36,248 nt of DNA from Clostridiaceae bacterium. GTDB taxonomy: Bacteria; Bacillota; Clostridia; Oscillospirales; Acutalibacteraceae. Below the pieces are notes generated by a model. That model was not told the origin of the DNA. It saw nothing but the letters and a program-made list of their open reading frames with translations, and did no database searches. The stretch's first letter is position 1. Every line of letters starts with the position of its first letter. The stretch covers positions 1-36,248 of the forward strand of contig JAEEUJ010000002.1 of NCBI GenBank assembly GCA_016290515.1. The letters run 5' to 3'. Positions 24,949 to 32,390 of the stretch are shown in pieces. Position numbers and translations under genes: made by a program.

Positions 24949-25827
24949 ATGAAATCAAAAGTGTATTTTACCAAAGAAATATCTCCCGAAAAGGTGCTTG
25001 AAATGTACCGTTTGATCGGCAAAGAGCTTAAGGGAAGGGTAGCGGTCAAGCTGCACTCCGGCGAAGAGGGCAATCAGAATTTCTTAAAGCCGGAATTCTG
25101 GAAACCCGTAATCGACGGCGTGAAGGGCACCGTTGTCGAGTGCAACACCGCATACGACGGAGCGAGAAACACCACCGAAAAGCATGTTGAGCTTATAAAA
25201 AAACACGGCTGGTCGGATTATTTTGACGTTGACCTGATGGACGCAGACGGTCCCGATTTAGTGCTTGCCATACCTAACGGAAAGGTAATAAAAAAAGATC
25301 TGGTCGGCAAGAATATGGCTAACTATGATTCGATGCTTGTTCTTTCCCACTTCAAGGGACATCCCATGGGCGGCTTCGGCGGCGCGCTCAAACAGCTTTC
25401 AATCGGTTGCGCCTCCTCCGACGGAAAGGCTTATATTCATTCCGGCGGCAAGCAGGCAACACAGGACGGACTGTGGGATAATATCTGCGCTCAGGATGAA
25501 TTCCTTGAAGCTATGGCGGACGCGGCATCGGCGGTGGTCGAATACTTCGAGGGCAACATTGTTTTCGTAAACGTAATGAAAAATATGTCCGTTGACTGTG
25601 ACTGCTGCGAGGTTGCCGAGGACCCGTGCCTTGCGGATATGGGAATACTCGTATCGCTTGACCCCGTAGCTATCGATCAGGCGTGCATAGATAAGGTATA
25701 TGCCTGCGACGACCCCGGCAAAGCGCACTTTATTGAGAGGGTTGAGAGCAGACACGGAATTCATACTATCGAAGCTGCCGCTGAGCTCGGCTTCGGCTCA
25801 AGAGAATATGAACTTGTTGAGGTTTAA
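24949..25827 (+). CDS. DUF362 domain protein
   Basis: 292 residues matching the DUF362 family (PF04015), with SHFKGHPMGGFGGALKQLS as the recognisable core and the Cys-rich DCDCCEVAEDPC near residue 215. Many DUF362 proteins carry an added 2x[4Fe-4S] ferredoxin domain; this one does not. Function is unknown for the family; a redox or metal-linked role is suspected from context. It has its own Shine-Dalgarno (AGAGGAG) 25 bp after the MOSC gene and may be co-transcribed with the tungsten operon. Confidence 0.82.
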   Translation: MKSKVYFTKEISPEKVLEMYRLIGKELKGRVAVKLHSGEEGNQNFLKPEFWKPVIDGVKGTVVECNTAYDGARNTTEKHVELIKKHGWSDYFDVDLMDADGPDLVLAIPNGKVIKKDLVGKNMANYDSMLVLSHFKGHPMGGFGGALKQLSIGCASSDGKAYIHSGGKQATQDGLWDNICAQDEFLEAMADAASAVVEYFEGNIVFVNVMKNMSVDCDCCEVAEDPCLADMGILVSLDPVAIDQACIDKVYACDDPGKAHFIERVESRHGIHTIEAAAELGFGSREYELVEV

Positions 25828-25829
25828 GT

Positions 25830-26306
25830 ATGTTCAGGAAAATGAGAAGATTCAAGCAGCAGATTTCAAACGAGGAATGTATTGAACTGCTGAAAAATGA
25901 AAAACGGGGCGTGCTGTCCGTAATGGGCGAAAACGGTTATCCGTACGGCATACCGCTCAATCATTATTACAATGAAGACGACGGCAAGCTTTATTTCCAC
26001 GGTGCGAAGGAAGGACACAAGCTTGACGCGATAAGAAGCTGCGATAAAGTCTGCTATACCGTTTTTGATAAGGGATATCGCGAGAAAGGCGAGTGGGCGT
26101 ATAATGTAAAAAGTGTTGTCGTGTTCGGCAGAATAGCTCTTGTTACGGATGAAGAAAAGACAAGGGAAATCTGCTCCGCGCTTTGCCGCAAGTTTACCGA
26201 TGACGGGGAGTATCTTAAGTATGAGTTGAAGAATTCACTGCCGAGAGTGCAGTGTCTCGAACTTACACCCGAGCATATCAGCGGAAAGCTGGTAAAAGAG
26301 TCCTGA
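25830..26306 (+). CDS. Pyridoxamine 5'-phosphate oxidase-like flavin split-barrel protein
   Basis: 158 residues of the PNPOx-like FMN-binding split-barrel superfamily, nearest in pattern to the NimA/5-nitroimidazole-reductase-type group: GVLSVMGENGYPYGIPLNHYY, FHGAKEGHKLDAIR and a VVFGRI strand. Such proteins bind FMN or F420/heme and reduce small molecules or serve in oxidative stress. It starts 2 bp after the DUF362 stop and is followed by a terminator, so it closes this transcription unit. Substrate is unknown. Confidence 0.82.
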   Translation: MFRKMRRFKQQISNEECIELLKNEKRGVLSVMGENGYPYGIPLNHYYNEDDGKLYFHGAKEGHKLDAIRSCDKVCYTVFDKGYREKGEWAYNVKSVVVFGRIALVTDEEKTREICSALCRKFTDDGEYLKYELKNSLPRVQCLELTPEHISGKLVKES

Positions 26307-26315
26307 CAATGACGA

Positions 26316-26346
26316 CAGGCAGGGAAAATTCCCTGCCTGCCTTTTT
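26316..26346 (+). terminator. Terminator after the flavin protein gene
   Basis: Stem CAGGCAGGGAA (26316-26326) with TTCCCTGCCTG (26329-26339), followed by CCTTTTT. Ends the unit that began at the tup promoter, unless internal promoters exist. Confidence 0.9.
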
Positions 26347-26377
26347 CTTTTAGTTCAGCATTTTTCGGCGGTTTTTC

Positions 26378-26406
26378 TTTACTCGGATGCACTGTTGTAT
26401 TATAAT
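26378..26406 (+). promoter_or_regulatory. Promoter of the GH31 gene
   Basis: TTTACT (26378-26383), 17-bp spacer, perfect TATAAT (26401-26406), 46 bp upstream of the start codon. The same hexamers and spacing, and the shared TGTTGT in the spacer, occur before the dockerin protein gene. Confidence 0.6.
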
Positions 26407-26451
26407 AAAATAAAGCAAAGGTCCGCCAATCAGTTTCTTTGGGGTGAATTT

Positions 26452-28404
26452 ATGAATAACGCAACTGTAAGTAAAAACAAAATTCTGTTTTCAAGAAACG
26501 GGGAGCTTGTCAGAATAACTCCCTGTCACGAAAACGCAATCCGCTTTGAGGCGTTTCCCGACTGTAAGGAATTTGACGAAGACTTTACACTGATGCCGCA
26601 AAGCGCAGATGCCGTAATCGAAGAGAAGGATCACTGCGTCTTTATGACTGTCGGCAGTCTGAAAGTTCAGCTTGAAAGAAACGGCAAGCTTACGTTCTAT
26701 AAAGACGGCAACGTTATACTTGAGGAAAAACCCGAGCTTGCCTTTTTCGACGGTTACCGTCATTATGAGCGCAATAACGGCTCGTGGTCGGCGAGAATCA
26801 CCTTCAAGAGCAAAGAAAACGAGCATTTCTACGGTCTCGGTCATGAGGCGAGCAACAAATTTGACCTGAAGGGCTGCTCGTTTGATATGCGCCATGTCAA
26901 TGCGAAGTGCACAATACCCTTTGTTTATTCTTCGCTCGGCTACGGTTTTATCTGGAATAATCCCGCCGTGGGAAACGTTGAGCTTTCCGACAACCGCACC
27001 CGCTGGAGCGTTGACGCAACAAAGAAAATGGACTTTGTCGTAATTGCAGGCAATCCGAAGCAGGTCAGCGAAACTCTTGCCGACCTTACGGGACACGCTC
27101 CCGTAATGCCGCACTGGGCGACGGGCTTCTGGCAGAGCAGACTGCGCTATGAAACTCAGGAGGATTTGCTCGAGGTTGCGAGACGTTATAAGGACGAGGG
27201 CATACCGCTTTCTGTTATAATCGCCGACTATTTTCACTGGACCGAGCAGGGCGACTATAAGTTTGACCCGAAGTACTGGCCCGACGTTAAGGCTATGACT
27301 GACGAGCTTCACTCAATGGGCACAAAACTCGTTGTATCCGTATGGCCTACAATAAACGAAAACTCCGAAAACTATTGGTATATGCGCGATAACAATATGC
27401 TTATACGCACAACAAAGGGCTCGAATAAGGTCTTTGATTTCTACGGACCGCAGGCAGAGATTGACGCGACAAATCCCGAAACGAGGGAATTCGTCTTTTC
27501 AAAGCTAAAGGAAAACTACCTCGACAACGGCGTTGACGGAGTATGGTTTGACGAAGCGGAACCCGAAATCCATCCCGAGCATTTCGGCAATCTGATTTAT
27601 CACGTCGGCAGAGGCGACGAATACGGTCTTATCTACCCGTATTATTACTCGAAAATGGCGTACGACGGCTTTACCGAAATGGGCGAAACTCCCGTTATTC
27701 TCACAAGAGCCGCATATCTCGGCTCCCAGAAATTCGGCTCGCTCGTCTGGAGCGGCGATATTTATTCCGACTTTGAGAGCCTTTCGGAGCAGGTCAAGGC
27801 GGGACTTAATATGTCGGTGTGCGGAATTCCGTGGTGGAATACCGATATCGGCGGCTTCTGGGGCGGCGACACGCAGAGCGAAATGTTCAGGGAATTAATA
27901 GTCCGCTGGTTTCAGTACGGCGTTTTTTCACCGGTTATGCGCGTTCACGGAAACCGCTACCGTCACGGCGAAAAGAAGCGTGACGTCAAGGAGCCGTCGG
28001 GCGATCCGAATGAAATCTGGAGCTTCGGTGAGGAGAATTTCCCGATTCTCAAAGAACTTGTACTTCTCCGCGAACGCTTAAGACCTTATATTGAAAAGCA
28101 GATGGAAACTGCGTCCGATAAGGGCTATCCGATAATGCGACCCATGTTCTTTGAATATCCCGACGATGAGATTTGCTATACTCTCGGCGAACAGTATATG
28201 TTCGGTGACGATATACTCTTTGCACCGATAGTCAACAGGGGACAGACCGAAAAGCAGGTCTATCTTCCCGAGGGCGAATGGGTGCTGACAAAGTCGGGCG
28301 AAACATACACGAAGGGATGGCATACGGTTACCGCACAGATTAACGAATTCGTCGCCTTTGTTAAAAAGGGCGCGGATGTACTCAGCTGTTTTAAGTCAGT
28401 CTGA
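26452..28404 (+). CDS. Glycoside hydrolase family 31 alpha-glycosidase
   Basis: 650-residue GH31 enzyme with an N-terminal beta-sandwich, a (beta/alpha)8 barrel and C-terminal beta domains. The nucleophile region is VWFDEAEPE, with Asp367 as the catalytic nucleophile candidate; Asp436 in WSGD is the acid/base candidate. FDEAEPE resembles the WLDATEPE motif of alpha-xylosidase-type members, so alpha-xyloside, alpha-glucoside or related substrates are possible. No signal peptide; it acts in the cytoplasm on imported oligosaccharides. The start is ATG 26452 behind GGGGTGA; an upstream ATG at 26395 overlaps the promoter. Single-gene unit. Confidence 0.9.
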   Translation: MNNATVSKNKILFSRNGELVRITPCHENAIRFEAFPDCKEFDEDFTLMPQSADAVIEEKDHCVFMTVGSLKVQLERNGKLTFYKDGNVILEEKPELAFFDGYRHYERNNGSWSARITFKSKENEHFYGLGHEASNKFDLKGCSFDMRHVNAKCTIPFVYSSLGYGFIWNNPAVGNVELSDNRTRWSVDATKKMDFVVIAGNPKQVSETLADLTGHAPVMPHWATGFWQSRLRYETQEDLLEVARRYKDEGIPLSVIIADYFHWTEQGDYKFDPKYWPDVKAMTDELHSMGTKLVVSVWPTINENSENYWYMRDNNMLIRTTKGSNKVFDFYGPQAEIDATNPETREFVFSKLKENYLDNGVDGVWFDEAEPEIHPEHFGNLIYHVGRGDEYGLIYPYYYSKMAYDGFTEMGETPVILTRAAYLGSQKFGSLVWSGDIYSDFESLSEQVKAGLNMSVCGIPWWNTDIGGFWGGDTQSEMFRELIVRWFQYGVFSPVMRVHGNRYRHGEKKRDVKEPSGDPNEIWSFGEENFPILKELVLLRERLRPYIEKQMETASDKGYPIMRPMFFEYPDDEICYTLGEQYMFGDDILFAPIVNRGQTEKQVYLPEGEWVLTKSGETYTKGWHTVTAQINEFVAFVKKGADVLSCFKSV

Positions 28405-28483
28405 TTAAGCAGCGGTTATTTTGCTTTTTACAATTGCAAAAAATTCTTAATAAATAAAAAAGTAGAAGCTGGAAAAAAGCGGC

Positions 28484-28514
28484 AGCCCCGAATGAAGAAT
28501 TCGGGGCTATTTTA
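28484..28514 (+). terminator. Terminator after the GH31 gene
   Basis: Stem AGCCCCGAA (28484-28492) with TTCGGGGCT (28500-28508), followed by ATTTTAAT. The T-tract is interrupted but the stem is strong. Confidence 0.72.
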
Positions 28515-28525
28515 ATATGAAAATA

Positions 28526-28554
28526 TTTACTACTTTCGATTGTTGTGCTATAAT
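28526..28554 (+). promoter_or_regulatory. Promoter of the dockerin protein gene
   Basis: TTTACT (28526-28531), 17-bp spacer, TATAAT (28549-28554), 47 bp before the start codon. Same hexamers, spacing and start distance as the GH31 promoter. Confidence 0.6.
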
Positions 28555-28600
28555 ATAATGTCAAAGCAGAAATTGGATTATCTGAAAGGACTTGAGAATT

Positions 28601-31600
28601 ATGAAGAAGATAATTTCAATAGTATTAACAGTTGTTATGCTTTTTTCGGTTGTATTGCCTGCTTTTGCAACCGATCCCGTAAGGTCGTCAAATGCAAAAG
28701 TATCTTTTTCGGGCGGAAATCTTACGGTTGATCCTCAGAGCTCCGGCGTTGTAACGCTGGCAGTTGAGGGCCTGGGTACGGATCCCGGCAGTAATCAGAT
28801 AGCCGACATAAGCTTTTCAAGCTCGGACGATTCCGTTGCCGACATCGGCAGTTATACGGTAAGCACCTATACACCTGACGGAGAATCGGAGGCTACAGGC
28901 CTTGCCTATGAGACGGAAATCTTTGCCGGTAATACGGGCATAGCTACCGTTACCGCCAATGTGGTTGATACAAACGGCAACACTTACACCTGTTCATGCT
29001 TCGTGACAGTCAGGGGAATAATTGTAAATAAGAAGAATATAACCCTTGAGGTTGGCGAAGCCTGCGTCTTATTTGCCGAAAGATACGGCTTCAGTGAAAC
29101 TCAGGCAACCCGAGGTCTGTCCTGGACCAAGAACGCGGAAGATTTAAGCTGGATAAGCATCGGCACACACGGCACGGGACGTCAGAACGAGGCGTACTAC
29201 ATAAAAGGCGTTTCCGAGGGTACGGGTACGTTAACCGTGTCTCTTTCCGGCAGCAGCTATTCCGATACGATAAACATTACCGTCGTTCCCGCAATGTCGG
29301 TAACTGTTGAAGAGAACGGAGCCGAGGTTACGTCAGCCATTGATCTGAGTTCGGCAAACTCGGTTACTCTCGACGCAGTCTGCGACGGCTTTACAAATCC
29401 CGCAGTTACCTGGGAAAGCTGCAATCCCGACCTCATAAGCGTAACGCAGTCGGGCTCCGGTGCAGTTATAAGCAGAATAAACTATTCGGATTATTCTGCG
29501 GCGGTAAAGGTAACGGCAAGCGAAAATGACGTTACAAGAACGAAAACGGTTTACGTAAACGTTGCCGATCCGTATGCAGTTTCATTGAAGATTTCAAGCT
29601 CAAGGCTTGAAAACGGCGTAATAACAATCAAGCAGGGCGATACTCTGACTTTGTCAGCAGCTGCTGCAGGACTTGATCCCACGGCTACGGTGTGGAGCGC
29701 TTCTGACGACGGCGGCAGAGCGCCCGTCAAGCTTAACAGCACTGTCGGTAAAAACATCACAATTACGGGCAGAGCGGTTACGTCCTCTCCGATTGCGGTT
29801 GTTGCGTCAAACGGCGGTAAATCCGATACGGTTTACGTCAACGTTACTCAGAGCTCGGAAAAGTCGGTAAAAATAACCGGCGACGGTCTCGGCGCCGACG
29901 GCATTATTACGTTGGCGTCCGACGGCACGGCTTTGCTTTCGGCAGAGCTCAGCGGCTTTTCGGGCAACCCGACGGTTAACTGGACCGAATCTGTTGCGCC
30001 GAACAGCGAAAATTCAAGCGGTACGGGAACCTGCCCGGTAGCTTTAAGTGACGTTACGGGAAATACAACGTTAATTACCGCTGTTTCTTCTTCTCTTGAT
30101 TTTGCAAGGATTCGTGTTTCGGTTACCGACGGCAATAACACCTACACCGATGAAATACTTGTAAAGGTAAGCGACATCAACATAATTAACGCAAGGTATG
30201 TAAGCGTGTTCAATAAAGACACCGTTACGCTTTCGACTGTAAACGGAGAACCTGCCGACTGGGCATCTAACAGCCAGAAAACGTATTTCGGCGCTACATC
30301 CAGAAAACCTACGTACGACTACAATACGGCAAGCGCAACCGTTTCCACCAACGGAACGACAAGTAATCCTTCAAGGCTTACCGCCGAGCTGAACGGATAC
30401 AAGGATTCAGTTTATGTAAAGGTAAATACCGGCAACTGGAAAACCGTTACTTTTAACCTCAACGGCGCTTACGGCAAAACGCCCGATTCGGTTGTAATGT
30501 CAACGCTTGACAGCTACCAGTCGTTCGTTCTGCCCGTGCCCGAAGCGGCATATCCGTCGGACGGCGGCGAATACGTATTCTACGGCTGGAGCGATAAGGC
30601 AGATGCCGCACAGCCGAACAGCAGCGGTGTAATGTATTTTGCAGACGAAGAATACTCAGTTCCGTCGGACAAGAACAGCGTAGTTCTGTACGCAATCTGG
30701 GTTAAGAAAACGGATGACGCCATGTTCACGTTACGCCTCACCGGAGATATTGCTCCCGAGCCGTCCGGACAGCCCGTTGCCGATTATGCGAGGTCGAGCG
30801 TCTATATTGAGGATGCGATTGATCCGTCCGGCTTCTATTTCAACGTAAACGGCGTTGAAAGCCATCTTGTAAAGACTCCGTCTGACGAGCAGATTATCAG
30901 GGCGCTGAGCTGTAATTTTGATAATGGCGAGCCGCTGACGTTTAATCCCGATACGGACAGAATTATCTGGTACGTTGTCAAGAGAACATCCGACGATGCG
31001 GCAGGAGTTGCAAACTGGCACGTTGACGGCGTTCTTATAAAGGGCGGCAGATACAGTCTTACCTATGATAAGAATATTCCGGTTGCCAACGTTTCAAATA
31101 TTCCGAATCCCAACAGAATTATTTACGACGAAAACGAATATGTCAGTATAGTCACTCAGGTTCCCTCCTGCAGCAGCGACATATTTATCGGCTGGAATTC
31201 GCAGCCCGACGGCAGAGGACAGTGGTACACGAGCACGGGTTCGCTTTATAACGGCCACACGACCGCCGGTACGGTTGAAACCTCAATTGTTTTAACTGCG
31301 GATACCGTACTGTATGCAATATGGGAAGGAAGACTGTACTACGACATAAACGAGGACGGCTTCGAGGATATAGAGGATATTGCATATATCGTATCTGCGT
31401 CTGTCGGAGATGTGACGCTTACACAAAGGCAGACGGAAAAAGCCGACTTGAATGCGGACGGCGTTATTGACGCCTTTGATGCGGCTGAGCTTGAAAGAAT
31501 ACTGTTTCTGGCTGACGCCGATAAGGGCGACGTCGATCAGGACGGCGATCTCGACCTTGTCGATTACGCTATGATAAAGGCGCATATTTCGGGCGTTGAC

Positions 31601-31792
31601 TCGGATGCGAATCATCCTGCGAATCTGCTTGATAAGAGTTATCTGCCCGCAGTATATGACAGCGTTAAAGACAGTTACGGCGACGGCGTTATAATCACTC
31701 AGCAGTATTACTGTGCGGATTATGACTCGGACAAGGCGGTTGACGCGTTTGACCTGTTCTGTCTCGATAAGTACTTAAACGGTCTTGCATAA
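28601..31792 (+). CDS. Secreted Ig-like/Flg_new repeat protein with C-terminal dockerin-type repeats
   Basis: 1063 residues with a Sec signal peptide (cleavage after AFA near residue 25). Residues about 30-600 form a series of bacterial Ig-like (BIG_2-type) beta domains. Two Listeria-Bacteroides (Flg_new) repeats are seen at about 613-703 and 820-911, each ending LYAIW. The C-terminus (915-1063) has four calcium-loop/helix segments of dockerin type, beginning DINEDG (915), DLNADG (949), DVDQDG (977) and DYDSDK (1040). There is no LPxTG or SLH anchor, so attachment would be by dockerin-cohesin binding or none. No catalytic domain is recognised; an adhesin or scaffold role is inferred. Start ATG 28601 with AAAGGA upstream. 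Confidence 0.85.
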   Translation: MKKIISIVLTVVMLFSVVLPAFATDPVRSSNAKVSFSGGNLTVDPQSSGVVTLAVEGLGTDPGSNQIADISFSSSDDSVADIGSYTVSTYTPDGESEATGLAYETEIFAGNTGIATVTANVVDTNGNTYTCSCFVTVRGIIVNKKNITLEVGEACVLFAERYGFSETQATRGLSWTKNAEDLSWISIGTHGTGRQNEAYYIKGVSEGTGTLTVSLSGSSYSDTINITVVPAMSVTVEENGAEVTSAIDLSSANSVTLDAVCDGFTNPAVTWESCNPDLISVTQSGSGAVISRINYSDYSAAVKVTASENDVTRTKTVYVNVADPYAVSLKISSSRLENGVITIKQGDTLTLSAAAAGLDPTATVWSASDDGGRAPVKLNSTVGKNITITGRAVTSSPIAVVASNGGKSDTVYVNVTQSSEKSVKITGDGLGADGIITLASDGTALLSAELSGFSGNPTVNWTESVAPNSENSSGTGTCPVALSDVTGNTTLITAVSSSLDFARIRVSVTDGNNTYTDEILVKVSDINIINARYVSVFNKDTVTLSTVNGEPADWASNSQKTYFGATSRKPTYDYNTASATVSTNGTTSNPSRLTAELNGYKDSVYVKVNTGNWKTVTFNLNGAYGKTPDSVVMSTLDSYQSFVLPVPEAAYPSDGGEYVFYGWSDKADAAQPNSSGVMYFADEEYSVPSDKNSVVLYAIWVKKTDDAMFTLRLTGDIAPEPSGQPVADYARSSVYIEDAIDPSGFYFNVNGVESHLVKTPSDEQIIRALSCNFDNGEPLTFNPDTDRIIWYVVKRTSDDAAGVANWHVDGVLIKGGRYSLTYDKNIPVANVSNIPNPNRIIYDENEYVSIVTQVPSCSSDIFIGWNSQPDGRGQWYTSTGSLYNGHTTAGTVETSIVLTADTVLYAIWEGRLYYDINEDGFEDIEDIAYIVSASVGDVTLTQRQTEKADLNADGVIDAFDAAELERILFLADADKGDVDQDGDLDLVDYAMIKAHISGVDSDANHPANLLDKSYLPAVYDSVKDSYGDGVIITQQYYCADYDSDKAVDAFDLFCLDKYLNGLA

Positions 31793-31805
31793 ACAGAAAT
31801 AATAA

Positions 31806-31837
31806 GAACGGGCTTGAAATCAAGCCCGTTCTTTTTT
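31806..31837 (+). terminator. Terminator after the dockerin protein gene
   Basis: Perfect 11-bp stem GAACGGGCTTG/CAAGCCCGTTC (31806-31831), loop AAAT, then six Ts. Confidence 0.95.
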
Positions 31838-31873
31838 GTTTATTCTCCGTTGTGCCGGATACGGCGTTTACTC

Positions 31874-32184
31874 TTACATTTCATGCATCAGAGCTTCAAG
31901 CTCTGCGCCGGTTTTTCCGTTCAGCTCGTTTTCAGCGTAGAACCGTTAAAATACACACCAAATTTTATGAACGGAGAATTATACAAATCCTCAAAAGCGA
32001 TAACGGTTGACCCCGCAAAGCACATGTTTTCGCCGTTGATGTATCCGATAGAAACAATTTCTTCATCCGAAGCTTTACAAATATTCGCAATGTTGAAATT
32101 TTTAATCGGTTTTTCTCTGCCAAATGAAGAGAAGTCAATGTTGAGTACGCCTGCGGTAACTGAAAAGACACCGCAGTCAAACAT
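31874..32184 (-). pseudogene. Frameshifted hypothetical gene remnant
   Basis: The 550-bp stretch between the dockerin and VWA genes holds no intact gene. On the minus strand an 87-codon frame (32184-31921) reads like a real protein with mixed composition, including SIGYINGENMCFAGSTVIAF. It stops at 31921. From about 31942 a second frame continues with FYAENELNGKTGAELEALM and ends at 31874. Loss of one base near 31940 would join the two into about 104 residues. The frame is also open for 15 codons upstream of the ATG and no clear Shine-Dalgarno is seen, so the 5' end may be missing. Family not recognised. A sequencing error at this one site could give the same picture. Confidence 0.42.
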
Positions 32185-32263
32185 TTTTTGTTGTGGTATT
32201 CCCCAAATTGTTAGACGCTTTATTGTCTGTTATGACAAATTATTTTCTTTATCGCGTTTTCCC

Positions 32264-32292
32264 TTGATTATTCTTCTTTAATAATATACAAT
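32264..32292 (+). promoter_or_regulatory. Promoter of the VWA-tubulin operon
   Basis: TTGATT (32264-32269), 17-bp spacer, TACAAT (32287-32292), about 98 bp before the VWA start. The 5' UTR contains a small hairpin CTGCA/TGCAG (about 32333-32348) followed by a T-rich tract, perhaps a weak attenuator. Confidence 0.5.
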
Positions 32293-32390
32293 TAAAAAGC
32301 AAATGTTTTTTATCTTTTTCTTTATTTAGTGGCTGCATTTTTGTGCAGACTATTATTTTTTTCGAAGAAAAGAGAGGGGCGATTAATTAA

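Noticed and set aside
31814-32281. Plus-strand 155-codon open frame after the dockerin gene
   Set aside because: It begins inside the terminator stem, has no ribosome binding site and lies antisense to a frame with more protein-like composition.
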